A stretch of 64,000 nt of DNA from Symbiodinium natans (GCA_905221605.1 CAJNDS010002630.1:180001-244000); one strand, 5' to 3'. Shown: positions 1 through 12,530, numbered from the stretch's first letter. Notes: generated by a model from the sequence alone, not told the origin. Numbers and translations: made by a program.

Positions 1-418
1 GGCCATCAAACATCCCAGCTGCCTGTTGGATTTAGCCACGCTTCTGTCAAAAAGCTGCTGTCTTGAGCACAAGCTTTATCATTGAATTCTTGACGTTTGG
101 CAAAACCAAGCCACTCAGAACAGTGGAATGTGGCATTGTCCAATGCAATGCCCGCCTGCTCGCAGCGGTGAGTACCGTCTTGCTCACCATCACGGGGTTT
201 CGTACTGTAGCTGATCAGCACGCACTGCGCGCATCCATGTGCAATGAAGCAATCCTCGCAGCAGATGCGCCTTTCCTGGATGATTCTGCGACAACCTCAG
301 TTTTCGGGTGGGCAGGAGGTCTATGTCTTGTGCATGAAATTTGACGGCATGAACCCTGCGCCCACACTGCCAGATCCATGCTTCCGCTGGCTGCTGCCGT
401 GAAGTTTATGCAGGCGGC

Positions 419-3400
419 TTGTGTGCCCTTTGCACTCTTCTCCCGCTGCGCCCTCTTGTAAGTGATCTTGAGCAGGAGTCCGCGGTCGCAGGAGCCTTTG
501 ACGAGCTTCGCGTCGTGAATGACCATTACCTCAATGGTTCCGCTGCGATGGATGTCACGGATGTTCAGGCCTTGCAGAGCTCTTTGATCACACGCTCCTC
601 GCGGGAGCGAGGCAATCTTTCCAGAGATCAGGATCTCGACTCGGCGGTTTCCGCGAAGATTTTCCACGACATCGCTGACGTCGTTGATGACGTCATTGAC
701 GGTGCCTCCAGTGCTGCGAACACGCTGAAATCCGCAGGGATGGAAGTGGGCACTGCAATTGGCAATGCAGCCATTGTGGTGGGGTCACACATAATCGAAG
801 AAGCAAAAACCACGTATGACAGTTTGCCGGGCCCCATCAAGAATGCAGCATCACAGCTAGGAGAAGTGGCCGTGCGAGTCGGCAGTCTGGTACAAGACGC
901 CGGGGCGGTGGTTGCAAATGCTGCAGTTCACTTGGAAGGAGCTGTCTTGCACCATGCGCAAGAATCTGTCCAGCAAGGAGTAAAGTTGTCCAGTAAAGTG
1001 GGCGACCTCATAACGGACAAGGAGACGTTGTTGGGAGGGGACGTCGTGAAGCTTGGGCACCTAGCTGCGGGCCTGGCTTCAGGGACCTGGAGTAGCATCA
1101 AGGATGCTGTCAGCTGCTGGAGCGACGCGACATCGCTATGTCTGCTTCTGCTCTCCGACCAGTGCGATTGCAGTGCCTCAAGCCATGTCACAGTCTCTTT
1201 GGATGGCGTCTCCCTGAGGTGTGTTTTCTCCAAAACCTCCAAGTTTTCCAAAGGCTATGTCTTCACACCCGACAGCAGCAAGAAGGCGTCCGCTGACAAA
1301 GCCGGCAGTGGCAAGTTGACATTGCCCGGCCGGGACTTCGTGCAGGCTCACAAACAGCGTGGCCAAGTCCTGAAGCCCCGCGTCGCCTTGAAAACGAAGA
1401 AGTCTCTGTTTCCTTCAGGCTCCTGTGAGTCCAGCTTAGAGTTGGCCTTCGAGGGAGCTGTGCAGTTTGAGCCCGACATTGCAGTCAACGTCAAGTTCAA
1501 CGGCGACGCCGAGTTCAACATCAAGGGTTTGGTGCGCGCCAGCATCGATGCACTGGCCACGGCTCAGGGAGGCTGTGCCCTGCGCGCTGGGAAGAAGTTT
1601 CCAACCAAGCCGATCAGGAAGGTGATCTGCGTCAAGATGTTCTGCCTGCTCATCTTCATGCAAATGAAGGCCGAGGTAGAGATGGTCGGTGTTCTCACCG
1701 GGACAGTTGAAGTGGGAGCCTCCGTGGACTTCGACATCGAAGGCACGGTTACAGTCAATGCCAAGGGCGATGCCGACGTGTCCTTCTCCAACCCATCCAT
1801 CACGCACGAGGCAAATATTCGGCAAAGTCATCTGAACTACTTTGGGAACATTTGAAAATCGTTTCGGGCCATTGTCGGATTATCATAAGTCAGCCGAGCC
1901 AGCCTGTTTGTCGAAACTGCTTTCAGCACGCTTCCACAGCTGGTGCTTCCTCAGCTCTAGGCTCTTCAGTTCTTAAGGGACAGCATCATTTGACTGCACA
2001 CAATCTTCAGCCCGCTTCTGGCCGAGCGATTTCCATGCTCCAATCGCCGTCCCAAAACTGCAATTCCCGACTACACCTGTAAATCAACGCCCGACGCGAA
2101 GACTCACCCAAGCGTGAGCACCTGCCCTTGCGTTTCGGCCCATGTCAAGCAACTCTGCAGCAACGAAGCACAAGAATCGAGGGTGGGAGGGGGGGGGGGG
2201 TGTATTCCATGATCACAAAAGGTAGCTTTCGCCTTTCGCCTTCCTTCTTTCCATTATACGCATCATCAGGGGTTCTTTTGGACAAGCTGTGGGTGGTCCT
2301 CCCCCTCCCACCAGGTCTTCGATCTGTATCGAACACAGGGGTGTTGGGCCCTCGGTGCCTGAACCTCGTTACGTCACCTCTGCTTCCAGGCCGATGCTGC
2401 CGGCCCTTGGGCTCTGCCCTCAAGTATTCACCAATATTGCCAGCACTCCAGTGGCGTGCACGCATGGTTGCGCAAGGGCGCGTGCGCGCGCGCGCGAGGG
2501 CGCGTTGGGATTTGCAAAGTGGCGTGCGGCATGGGGCTTGCACCAGCTTGGATTGCCTATATCTGTCTGGCTTTCATGTCTCGTCATGTCTGTTGTCGTC
2601 CTGTTGCACATACGGCGTATTTGCTCGACGCCACCGTTTGGGGTCTTTGCCGGCAGAATGTAGCCATCCCTTCTGGCGCGTTAAATCAAAATCAGAAAGT
2701 TGATTGATTGTCCATGCTTCGGCGTTCGTATTCCTGGATGCTGTATGCTCTGTATATTTAGCCTGCTCTGAGAGACCCTGACAAGTTAGCTATCCCACAG
2801 CCGTCGATGGGAGGATGGCTTTGCGATTGGTGCGAGTGCCTTTGGCTCCGTGCGCGTGGGTGCGGGGCCGATGATAACAGCTCCTGGCTTAGATCTGCAC
2901 AAGACGGACAGCGGGCAATCGTCACAGCATCACACACACACACACGTGCATCCGTGCATGGAGCTAAGGTTTGGCCAATGCCTGGAGCTCCTGTGAACTT
3001 CAACCCTATGTTCCATGCTGAGTCAAGAGCCCAGGGCACGCTGAGCTTCCAATCGGGCTTCTCTCTCCTCCAGAACTCTCAGGAAACCCTTTATATACAT
3101 AAATAAATATTTTTAATATTATATATGTAATATAAAAAATATATATGAAACCCTTGAGGAAACCCTTGGTTCGTGGAACGGGACTTCGGAGCTCCAGATC
3201 GGTTCTCATCGAGCTTTGGCTGGCTCGAACGTGGGTGGACCCGAGCTCCACATGTGCGGGGCAGCAGTCGGAAGCCCAGGTCTCAATAGATGTGCTTTGA
3301 ATGCTACATTGTACCAGCCGTGGGAGTGCGAGTACGAAGCAAGATTTCGAAGCCGGAAGGTCGCGTCGAAGGGTCACGAAAGTCACAGTGACAAACCTCG

Positions 3401-6400
3401 TTCGTATGTGGGGCCGGTGCCAATGATTTTTCTTGCAATCCCGGAAAATCATTCGGCGTATCTGCAGGCTGCAGGCGCGGGTGCGAAATGCAGAGCGACA
3501 AGCCTTATTCGTATGTAGGGCCGCCGGTGCCACTGTTTTTGAGATTGTTTCAAGTGTTTGTGTTGACTCTGTGCCCTTCTTTTCCCCTCTGCCTACGAGC
3601 CCTGCAACAGAAAGCCGGAGAATCTGAAGCCCAATATGAAGGGCAGCAAAACTGATCAATGCACGGGTGACCCAGTTTTCGGTTGGTTTTCTGACCTCAG
3701 TTCACCTTCGTCAGTCTGTACCCTCACATCAAGTTAAGGCAGCTAGAAACACCACGCTTATGACTTGCCAAACCAGCAAGACCCGAGCATGACAAGATCA
3801 CAAAGTTTCGCGGGATGTGCTCCAGAAAAAAATGCACGCACATGTGGGTTCCGTGAACGCTGCACAAAAGGTGTGCCAAAGAGGGCCGAGTGTGTGGAAG
3901 CCGTAGGCCCATAATTGCTGTGTGGTGCCGGTAGCATCCTGCTTTCTGTATCCCTTGGGAATTATTTTTTTGTTTTTGCTTATATAGAGCCCAAGAGGAT
4001 ATTAAGATTATACTTTTTATTAAGGTTCTAATGGGAGTATAGTCCTTCTTTCCAAACAGAACGAAGAGCGAAACCTGCTTGCCCGGCCCTGCCGTCAAGG
4101 ACAGGCCACGGCCAAATGAATGTTCCGGGTAGGGAGCAAGAAGCATTTTGCAAGTTTGTAGGCGGAGGGTGGATCTTGACATCCCGGACCTAAGGTCTAC
4201 AAACACAACTTTTCTGACGTGCGGAATTATTGTTTATCATGAGTTCAGAAATCTGCTTGGGACCCTTCGGCGTTCTGCGAACTTCGAAGAAACCCCCAGG
4301 TTTGGGAAGAGCACTTGACTATATCCCCCTGGGGAATCATTTTCTATTTTTAAAACTATTTTTGTTTAAAAAAGCCCAAGAGGATATTAAAAATATCGTT
4401 TTTATTAAGGTTCTAAGGGGAGTATCGTTGAGATAGGCCAGGGAAAACCAGTGCAGCAAGGTTTATTCAAGCCAGGGTAAAATCAATGCAAGCATTGAAG
4501 CATTGTGAGAAAGCCGGAAGAAGCGGTAGCAGTGAAGAGCCTTGGGAAGAGGCCGAGTTTAGGGTTTAGGGTTTGGGGTTTAGGGTTTGGGGTTTAGGGT
4601 TTGGGGTTTAGGGCCCACAGTGATGTGTTTCCACGCCTCGATCAACTCTTTTTGAGCAGCCGCAGGCAAGTTCTGAAAGGAACAGAGTTTATCCATACTT
4701 CCGTGTGAGAAGCATGTCCGGCTACCATCCTTTGTGTGTCGGGCGCCAACATGCACGCGAGCGTTGCATGTGAGGTGTTTCCGGACAAAAGAAAAACGGA
4801 CACGGATAGCCCCCACGGGAGCAAATATTGCGCAGAGTTGGTGCTGGTGCTACTGTAGGTGGGATTGACACGGTCAGTCATCCGTGTATCGAGCTACAAT
4901 GATGTGTAGGCATTGAACGTCTACGCGGACGCCGACCTCACAGCCTTTGCGCTGCCGCCATCAATCGGTTTTTCAACCGATGCGCTCAAGGAAAGCATCG
5001 AGGATGCCATCATGACCAGTGCAGCAATGCTGACCTTCGCGTTCGGTGCCGGTTCGTCATGCATTGGCTGGTCGGCAGAGCTTAAAAACTCAATTCATGA
5101 TGCGGCGATGGAAGCGGCCTCTGCGATTACGGGTCTCATCCCTGACCTGCACCTCGATTTCACAGGCTTCAAGCCAATTCAGATCATTGAGCCCAAGAAG
5201 CTGTACTGCACGGAAGCATACAAGACACCGGGATTCGATACAGCCGCCTGTGCGGCGGACCTGGGGTGCAAGCATGCTGGCAGGCCGCCTGACCCCGAGA
5301 ATGAGATTCCGCCGCCCGAGCAAGTATCAGAATATGTGAAGTGGACTGCGGCAGCTTCAGATTGCTCCTGGTTTCCCATGGGAGATCGGTTCATAGACGT
5401 CGGCAAGTGGCGCTTGGCGGCCATCAATGATGACCTCTTCTTGATCTCGCATATTGTCCTTGGCCCAGCTGATGGTTGTGTTTTTGCGTGTTCTGATTGC
5501 ATGCTCTTCGGTGTGGGCCCCCATGTTAGTATCCGGTTGCATCTGAGCATATCTGAGCATATTTAAATGCAGAAGACAAGGACCGCTTCTCTGCTCAGAT
5601 CCTTTTTGCTGACGGCACCGTTCTCGCTGGACCGCACAAACACTGGTGCTGCTGGGGGAGGATCGGGGCACACAAACATCCCCAAACACTGTTAAGGCTA
5701 TTCAGAGTCCTTTCAAGGACACGTGAGCCGACGTTAAAAGCGGTCAAATGCTGAGGCCGCGGGGAGAGTCCAAAGGAATCAAGTTTGGCTTCCAGTTCAT
5801 CCAGATCGGCAACTTTCGCCTGGGTGCTGTGGATGACACCCACTTCTCCATTTCGTACGGTGGATCGCATTAGAAGGTCTCTTTCGTTTCACGGCTCCCC
5901 AGAAGGTCTTCTGTTGTCACTCGAGTTTTGACAGCGACGCTGCACAAGAGCAACTCTTGCGAATTACAGCTGAGGCATGTCGGGGGTGTGACGCAGCAGC
6001 TCTTCAGGAGTGATGGCACGGTCTTCCATGGACTGAAGGCTTCTCGCCCTGAAGTCTTTGAATTATGCATTCAATTCCATGATCGTCAAGCAGACACCTG
6101 ACGTTTCTTGTTGAACACGTGGAAGACAAGGACAGGGCAACTTCAACATTCGATCGCCCCGAGGGAGCTCCTTTGGGTATCAGCATCGGGGACAGGCTGC
6201 CCGGACCATTCGGCTTAGTGGCAGTTCATTGTTACCAATAGCAGTTCAAGTGGCAAGAGGCAACCAAAGAGACGCCACGTAAGACAAGAATGTCTCAAAC
6301 TTGCCGATGGTGCCGCCGAATTCAGGTTCCTGCAGTTCGGAAACTTCCGACTTGGGGACGACGACGGCTGGAATTTCCTGGTGACGCATCGAGTGAGTTG

Positions 6401-8280
6401 GCAAACTATCCAGCTAATCCACAAGGATGGAACGACGGCATATAACAGGGGCACATCATATACCTCTCGAGTGATCGGTCGAAAGCTCACTCCATGGACA
6501 TGCCCCGATATCACGGAGCAGGCGTATGGAGCCTGCAACCCGGACTTCGGATCGTGGGGGGATCGATTCATCCAGCTTGGCGAGTGGCGCTTGGCGGCCA
6601 CGGATGCCACGCACTTCTCCATCTCGCACCTATATCCCCCTTGGGAATTATTTTTTTATTTTTGTTTATATAAAACCCAAGAGGATATTAAAAATATTAT
6701 TTTTATTAAGGTTCTAAGGGGAGTATAGGCACAAGGATGGCAAGACAGCCCAGATCTACCGCAGCGACGGGACGCTCCATCCTGGGCCGCGCAGCGATCA
6801 GAACGCCTGGGGCAGACCTGTCGGCTTTCCCCATGGCATCACCTTTGGGCCGGGCTTCATTCAGATCGGAAACTTTCGCCTGGCAGCCATGGATGCGACC
6901 CACTTCAGCATATCACACCGAAACGGGCAGACGATCCAAATCTACAGGAGTGATGGGACGCTACATCCAGGACCGAGGCACGACAAGAATGCATGGACCT
7001 CATCACTCAGTGCCGGTCCTCCCGCGGGCATCACGTTTGGGGACCGGTTCATACAGCTTGGAAACTTCCGGATCGGGGATGCCGATGGCAGGCAAGGCAA
7101 CTCATATCAACTAATTAAGAACAATGTGTAGCATCCAACAGTCCTAAAGGCCACGGAAAGACTCCGAAAGGAGTGATTCTGTGATTTTTCGGGTCGGAGG
7201 CCGGGTGCCGAACTGTGGATCTGTTGGGGGTTCCTTCCGCTATCGTCATGATCCCACCAGTATCCACCCTGCAGTCCCGTTGCTGTACGTCCTTCTCATT
7301 ATAACTCCGCCTCATTGATGGCAGGCACTTGCTTTTGACTCACAGCGGCGGTCACTCCATTCAAATCTTCAGGGACGACGGCACGGTGCACCCGCACACA
7401 GGACTTTCGTGGACCCCGCAGGTCAACGACCGGTACCCTCAGTGGCATTGCGGCAGTATCCACGATATCTTGGGCACTTGCCCAGGCATCACCGCAGGTC
7501 AGGGGCCCCTGTCAAAAAGGCCTAGTCCTTCAGTTCCCCGCAACATCCCACTGGATTCCTGGTTGTTCGCGACAGTGGACGTTACCGTAATCGCCCTAAA
7601 TCAGTAGCGGAGCAACTACACTCTTAAACTTACGTAAGCTTAAGGGAGGCATGATGAGGCGTGGTAGATGCTTTGCCTCACCCTTTGTGCTACACTCGCA
7701 CACATTTACCGACACCACAGGTGATGACTTTTTGCAGCTGGGGGACTGGCGTCTGGGGGCCATTGACTTCAAGCACTTCTCTGTGTCGCACCGCGGCCAC
7801 AAGACTGCACAGATCTATCGTGATGACGGGACCCTGCATCCCGGCCCCCGCACAGACTGGAGCAGCTGGGACCGTGAGCCCAAGAACGCCCATAGCAAAG
7901 TGGCCTTCGGAGATCGCTTCATCCAGTTCGGCCATTGGCGGATCGGTGAAGTAGACAACACCCACTTCTCCGTCTCCCACAGCCATGGCAAAACTGCGCA
8001 GATCTTCCGTGCGGATGGCACTTTGCACATGGGGCCGCGTACTGATTTCAACTTGTGGCATGATCGTCATGTAGGTCCGCCATTGGGCATCACGTTTGGT
8101 GATCGCTTTGTGCAGATTGGCAACTTTCGAGTCGGAGACATCGATGGAAGGCACTTTTCTGTGGCCCACGTGGATGGTCAAACCATTCAAATCTTCAGAG
8201 AGGACGGAAGGCTTTTCTCAGGCCCAAGGCAGGATTTCACGACCTTTGGTCGTGGACTGCTGGAGTGCACGGTGCTGTAG
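419..8280 (+). CDS. Multi-exon gene: Ala-rich N-terminal region plus nine ~57-aa repeats, unknown function
   Basis: Inferred exons: about 419-1810, 4910-~5449, ~5573-5660, 5756-5854, 5975-6053, 6131-6195, 6326-6625, 6729-7091, 7325-7497 and 7721-8280 (stop). The N-terminal half begins hydrophobic, then has an Ala/Val-rich, probably helical stretch of about 130 residues and a beta-rich region with several Cys. Exon 2 continues it and starts the repeats. Each repeat follows GDRFIQLGxWRLGAxDxxHFSxSH, then KTAQIYRxDGTLHPGPRxDxxxW; nine GDRF-type starts are readable, the last three uninterrupted in the final exon. I do not recognise the repeat as a named domain. Intron donors are GC, GT and probably GA; acceptors are mostly AG|G. 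The start is unresolved: the frame is open from 353 but lacks an ATG, while the ATG at 378, with signal-like residues MLPLAAAVKF, lies in another frame. An upstream exon or a base error may explain this. The exon 2/3 junction is also unresolved. Exon linkage is strong for the repeat part. Confidence 0.75.
3947..4042 (+). mobile_element. Third, more diverged copy of the small TIR element
   Basis: It begins TGTATCCCTTGGGAATTA and ends GGTTCTAATGGGAGTATAG, with the same internal CCCAAGAGGATATTAAGA block as the other two copies. No clear target duplication is visible. It lies in intron 1 of the repeat-protein gene. Confidence 0.6.
4319..4426 (+). mobile_element. Second copy of the small TIR (introner-like) element
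   Basis: It begins CTATATCCCCCTGGGGAATC and ends TTCTAAGGGGAGTATCG, and shares the internal motif CCCAAGAGGATATTAAAAAT with the 6626-6728 element. TTGA flanks both sides, consistent with a 4-bp target duplication. It sits within intron 1, so here it is a passenger and not a splice unit. Confidence 0.65.
4558..4613 (+). repeat. Interstitial telomere-like repeat, TTTAGGG orientation
   Basis: About eight units alternate TTTAGGG with the variant TTTGGGG. They lie near the 3' end of intron 1 of the repeat-protein gene. Confidence 0.9.
6626..6728 (+). mobile_element. Introner-like TIR element forming a complete 103-bp GC-AG intron
   Basis: The intron splits codon TCG of the repeat motif HFSISH. 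Removing 6626-6728 restores ISHKDGKTAQIYR exactly. The element core runs CTATATCCCCCTTGGGAA ... TTCTAAGGGGAGTATAG; the two ends are imperfect inverted repeats. The 4-bp sequence GCAC occurs at both junctions, like a target-site duplication. The left GCAC supplies the GC donor and the element's terminal TAG supplies the acceptor. Related copies lie at 3947-4042 and 4319-4426. Calling it an introner is inference from this structure. Confidence 0.72.
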
Positions 8281-10416
8281 ATGCCCACATGGAGAAAACG
8301 GATCCGAGGTCCAGACCATGTGCAATGTTTCAGCTGCTGCGCTCTGCCGCAGCAATGACGAAGCATCTGCATTTGCTGTAAGGTTCACCAGGAAGAAGCA
8401 GGAAGCAGTTTTTGGCGTGAGAGAACGGCACTTGGCCCGTGCCCGCATGTCCCGCGCGATCAAGTTTCTTTGTGAAGGATCGTCCTTTACGATGAGTAAA
8501 TGAAGAAAGCATGATAACTACTGTCTGAACAAGAGATACTGGAAGTAGTACCAAACCAAATGAATCATCACTCGTAGCAACGTCAATCGACGGGTGGTGT
8601 GTTTACAGGATCCGATTTTGGTCTCGAGCATGCACGCCCCATCGACCCCCCCCCCCCCCAAGGCAAACTTGAGCAGACGCAATGTTGTTAATGCATGAAG
8701 TCTAGCCATGGACGCCTCTCAGTGTGGGAGCAGCCCCTGCTGCACCAACGACAAAAAGGAGGCAGGCTCTGCAAAATCATCTCTTCCCGCAAAGTGCACA
8801 GCTCGCTTAGGAACTTATGAACCTGTGCCTTCCTGTGCTGCCAGGACCACGGGCTTAAGGCAGTGCAAAGTGCTTCGCTGTTTTTTCACCTGCCACGCGC
8901 TTGGAATCCCATAGCCTTGAGCTTTCGTGCAAACATCGATCGCTCAACCACATGTTGTTGCGTATTCCTCGAAAGTAGCTTGAGGTTGATGTGGTTGAGC
9001 ACACAAGGAAACGGTTCGAACGACTTCATACAACATCATCGCTTCGTCACGGGTGTGCTTAGAACTCTTGCGACATCTTCAAGTAAGTAAGTTGTCGCAT
9101 CTTTGCTTAGGTCTAGGGCATGTGGCGCCGCAGAAATCTGTGTCGACAAGTTCGGACCTTCAATCCTCAGCACACCACCTAAACACAACCCTAAACTCCC
9201 TAAACTCCCTAAACTCCCCAAACTCACCAAACTCCCCAAACTCCCCAAACTCCCCAAACTCCCTAAACCCATTCAAGGCCGGACTCCTCCCAAGTGGTCG
9301 ACGCGACAAAGACTCCGGAGGCGCCAACAATCGTTGCTACTGTGTTATACGATTATTTAATGGCTACCGCCAGTGCCGCCGACCCCACCCCCCGCCATTT
9401 TAGGGTGCCTCAGGGCTTAGGGAGTTTCTTGGGTGGCTTCGGCTTGGGCAGCTTGGGGTAGTTGGAGGATTTGGGCGCCCTTTGCAGGGATGACGCTATG
9501 AGGGTTTAGGGTTTAGGGCTAGTTCGCAGCCTTTTGGGAGAGGGGGGGGCCTTCACACTGGTGGCGGGCGGTGCGGATGGCGGCTCGTCAGCGTGGGTGG
9601 CTCAGGGGGCGGGTGGCTTGGGGCGGTCTTGGTGGTTCGGGTCATGTGGGTGGTTGGGGTGATGTGGGGTTCGGGTGGTGTGGGTGTTTGGCGGCATGGC
9701 TTCGTTCATGTACAGACTGTACAGCCTCAGAGTGTCCTACTGTGCATACCTAGGCTGGGCACTCTGATAGGATTCCTGACCCTTGAGGCGGCTGCGGGCA
9801 AGTGAGCGAGGAAAGAAAAATACAAATTTGTTAAGTTTACCTGTAACTCCGTATCAGTTTTGTGGGGCCCCTGCAGGGTCCCAGGAAGGGACCAAGCAGG
9901 GCAGCCCCCCCAACTAGAAAAACCTAGATGAATTTAGAATCTGTCCCCATGTGCTTGCATAAAGGCCCACGGGAGGGGGACCCAAGGACCCCCCGGGGCA
10001 ACCGGCACCCCGAGAACCAACGCGGATCCTGCAAAAACAGGGCGACCGACCCAAGGACCGGCGGAGGGTGGGAGAAGCGGGCGACCGACCCAAAGACCGG
10101 CGGAGGAGGAAGTTTTAAAACTTGCGTTTTGCGTTGTTCTATACGTCCTGTTGAGTCGGGCCTTTTTTGCTTTGTTCTAAGCGTCAAAGTGGGCAGATTC
10201 CAAATTCCACCGAATCCCGGTGCCCTATGCTCCCTTAGAAGGGCCCCCATGGCTCAAATCCTTCGGCTAATCCAGGGCATTTAGCCTTGCGAGCAGCACA
10301 ACGGCAAAGTTTGGATTGCGAGCCAGGGGTCGGTCAGAAGAGCGTTTGGAAGCGAGGCTTCAAACGGCGCGCGAGGTTCACGAAGCGGGTTGGTTGGGGT
10401 CACACGCCCGACATGA
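8281..10416. other. Stretch without a recognised gene; 3' flank plus short repeats
   Basis: Directly after the stop codon lies probable 3' UTR. A perfect 12-bp inverted repeat (GCTCAACCACAT near 8941, ATGTGGTTGAGC near 8990) could form a hairpin. At 9189-9270 a ~9-bp unit related to AAACTCCCT is repeated, reminiscent of degenerate telomere repeat. A short TTTAGGG block is at 9502-9518. A G-rich stretch of GGTGG-type words spans about 9540-9700. A ~43-bp unit (GGGCGACCGACCCAA) is repeated twice near 10037-10105. I see no convincing exon. Confidence 0.5.
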
Positions 10417-12530
10417 CGAACACCTCAAAAACATAGGCAAACGATGGAGCAAAGACAACAGAAACAAAGAAGCACGCAAAGAACAATGAAATCAGAAATA
10501 CAAGCAAAATAGGTCACGGAGTTTCTCTCCTACTCAGGCAGAACAAATTAAAAGGAGAACAGCTCAAAAACACAGGCAAATGCTATGCCAAAAAACACGA
10601 ACAAGCATGCAAACAGCAATGCAAACGGAAATAAAAGCAACGTAGGTGACGGAGTTCTTTCTCCCACCCAGGCATAGGACAAAAGAAGAACACCTCAAAA
10701 ACACAGGCAAATGCTTGATCAAAACCCAGAGAAACGACAAAGGACGCAAAGAATGAAAACGGAAATAAATCCAAGGTAGCGGACGGAGTTTTACCTCCTG
10801 CCCAGGCATAGGAGAAAAGAGGAACGCCTCAAAAAGAGAGGCAAATGCTGGATCAAAAGCAACACAAACGCAGAAGGAGGCAAAGAGCAATGAAATCAGA
10901 AATACAAGCAAAATAGGTCACGGAGTTTCTCTCCTACTCAGGCAGAACAAACTAATGACAAGGAGAACAGCTCAAAAACACAGGCAAATGCTATGCCAAA
11001 AATCACGAACAAGCATGCAAACAGCAATGCAAACGGAAATACAAGCAATGTAGGTGACGGAGTTCTATCTCCCGCCCAGGCATAGGACAAAAGAAGAACA
11101 CCTCAAAAACACAGGCAAATGCTTGATCAAAACCCAGAGAAACGACAAAGGACGCAAAGAACAATGAAAACGGAAATAAAACCAAGGTAGCGGACGGAGT
11201 TTTACCTCCTGCCCATAGGAGAAAAGAGGAATACCTCAAAAAGAGAGGCAAAGGCTGGATCAAAAGCAACACAAACGCAGAAGGAGGCAAAGAGCAATGA
11301 AATCAGAAATGCAAGCAAAATAGGTCACGGAGTTTCTCTCCTACTCAGGCAGAACAAATGACAAGGAGAACAGCTCAAAAACACAGGCAAATGCTATGCC
11401 AAAAATCACGAACAAGCATGCAAACAGCAATGCAAACGGAAATAAAAGCAATGTAGATGACGGAGTTCTATCTCCCGCCCAGGCATAGGACAAAAGAAGA
11501 ACACCTCAAAAACACAGGCAAACGCTTGATCAAAACCCAGAGAAACGACAAAGGACGCAAAGAATGAAAACGGAAATAAAACCAAGGTAGCGGACGGAGT
11601 TTTACCTCCTGCCCAGGCATAGGAGAAAAGAGGAACACCTCAAAAAGAGAGGCAAATGCTGGATCAAAAGCAACACAAACGCAGAAGGAGGCAAAGAGCA
11701 ATGAAATCAGAAATACAAGCAAAATAGGTCACGGAGTTTCTCTCCTACTCAGGCAGAACAAATTAAAAGGAGAACAGCCCAAAAACATAGGCAAATGCTA
11801 TGCCAAAAAACACGAACAAGCATGCAAACAGCAATGCAAACGGAAATAAAAGCAATGTAGGTGACGGAGTTCTATCTCCCACCCAGGCATAGGACAAAAG
11901 AAGAACACCTCAAAAACACGGGCAAATGCTTGATCAAAACCCAGAGAAACGACAAAGGACGCAAAGAACAATGAAAACGGACATAAAACCAAAGTAGCGG
12001 ACGGAGGTTTACCTCCTGCCCAGGCATATGTCCTGCCCAGGCATAGGAGAAAAGAGGAACACCTCAAAAAGAGAGGCAAATGCTGGAACAAATGTCAACA
12101 CAAACGCAGAAGCAGGCAAAGAACAATGAAATCAGAAATACCAGCAAAATAGGTCATGGAGTTTCTCTCCTACCCAGGCATAACAAAAGGAGAACAGCCC
12201 AAAAACATAGGCAAATGCTCTGCCAAGAAACACGAACAAGCTTGCAAACAGCAATGCAAACGGAAATAAAAGCAACAAGGTGACGGACCTCTATCTCCAC
12301 CCAGGCACAGGACAAAAGAAGAACACCTCAAAAACACAGGCAAATGCTTGATCAAAACCCAGAGAAACGACAAAGGACGCAAAGAACAATGAAAACGGAA
12401 ATAAAAACAAGGTAGCGGACGAAGTTTTACCTTCTGCCCAGGCATAGGAGAAAAGAGGAACACCTCAAAAAGAGAGGCAAATGCTGGATCAAAAGCAACA
12501 CAAACGCAGAAGGAGGCAAAGAGCAGTGCG
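10417..12530. repeat. Higher-order tandem repeat of three related ~130-bp monomers
   Basis: The array cycles through three monomer types sharing a start like CTCAAAAACACAGGCAAATGC and an end like CTCCTGCCCAGGCATAG. The type with GCTTGATCAAAACCC has its CACCTC at 10691, 11099, 11502, 11906 and 12324, giving a higher-order period of about 403-418 bp and about five cycles. The array is A-rich on this strand and ends at a CA microsatellite and an assembly gap. Short frames on either strand are by-products of the repetition. Confidence 0.9.

Larger units (their letters stand above)
1811..4909 (+). other. Intron 1 (3.1 kb) of the repeat-protein gene
   Basis: Exon 1 ends in codon GAG at 1808-1810, followed by a GC donor. 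The acceptor is TAG at 4907-4909, and exon 2 opens with GCA in the same phase, giving HE|ALNVYADADL. The intron holds two copies of the small TIR element (3947-4042, 4319-4426), an AT-rich patch at about 3093-3150, a partly repeated segment (3390-3430 resembles 3497-3540) and a TTTAGGG block (4558-4613). No separate gene is supported inside it. Confidence 0.65.

Noticed and set aside
10564-12283. Recurrent minus-strand frames with hydrophobic FASFCVCVAFDPAFASLF-like peptides
   Set aside because: Periodic copies produced by the higher-order tandem repeat, broken at each monomer change.
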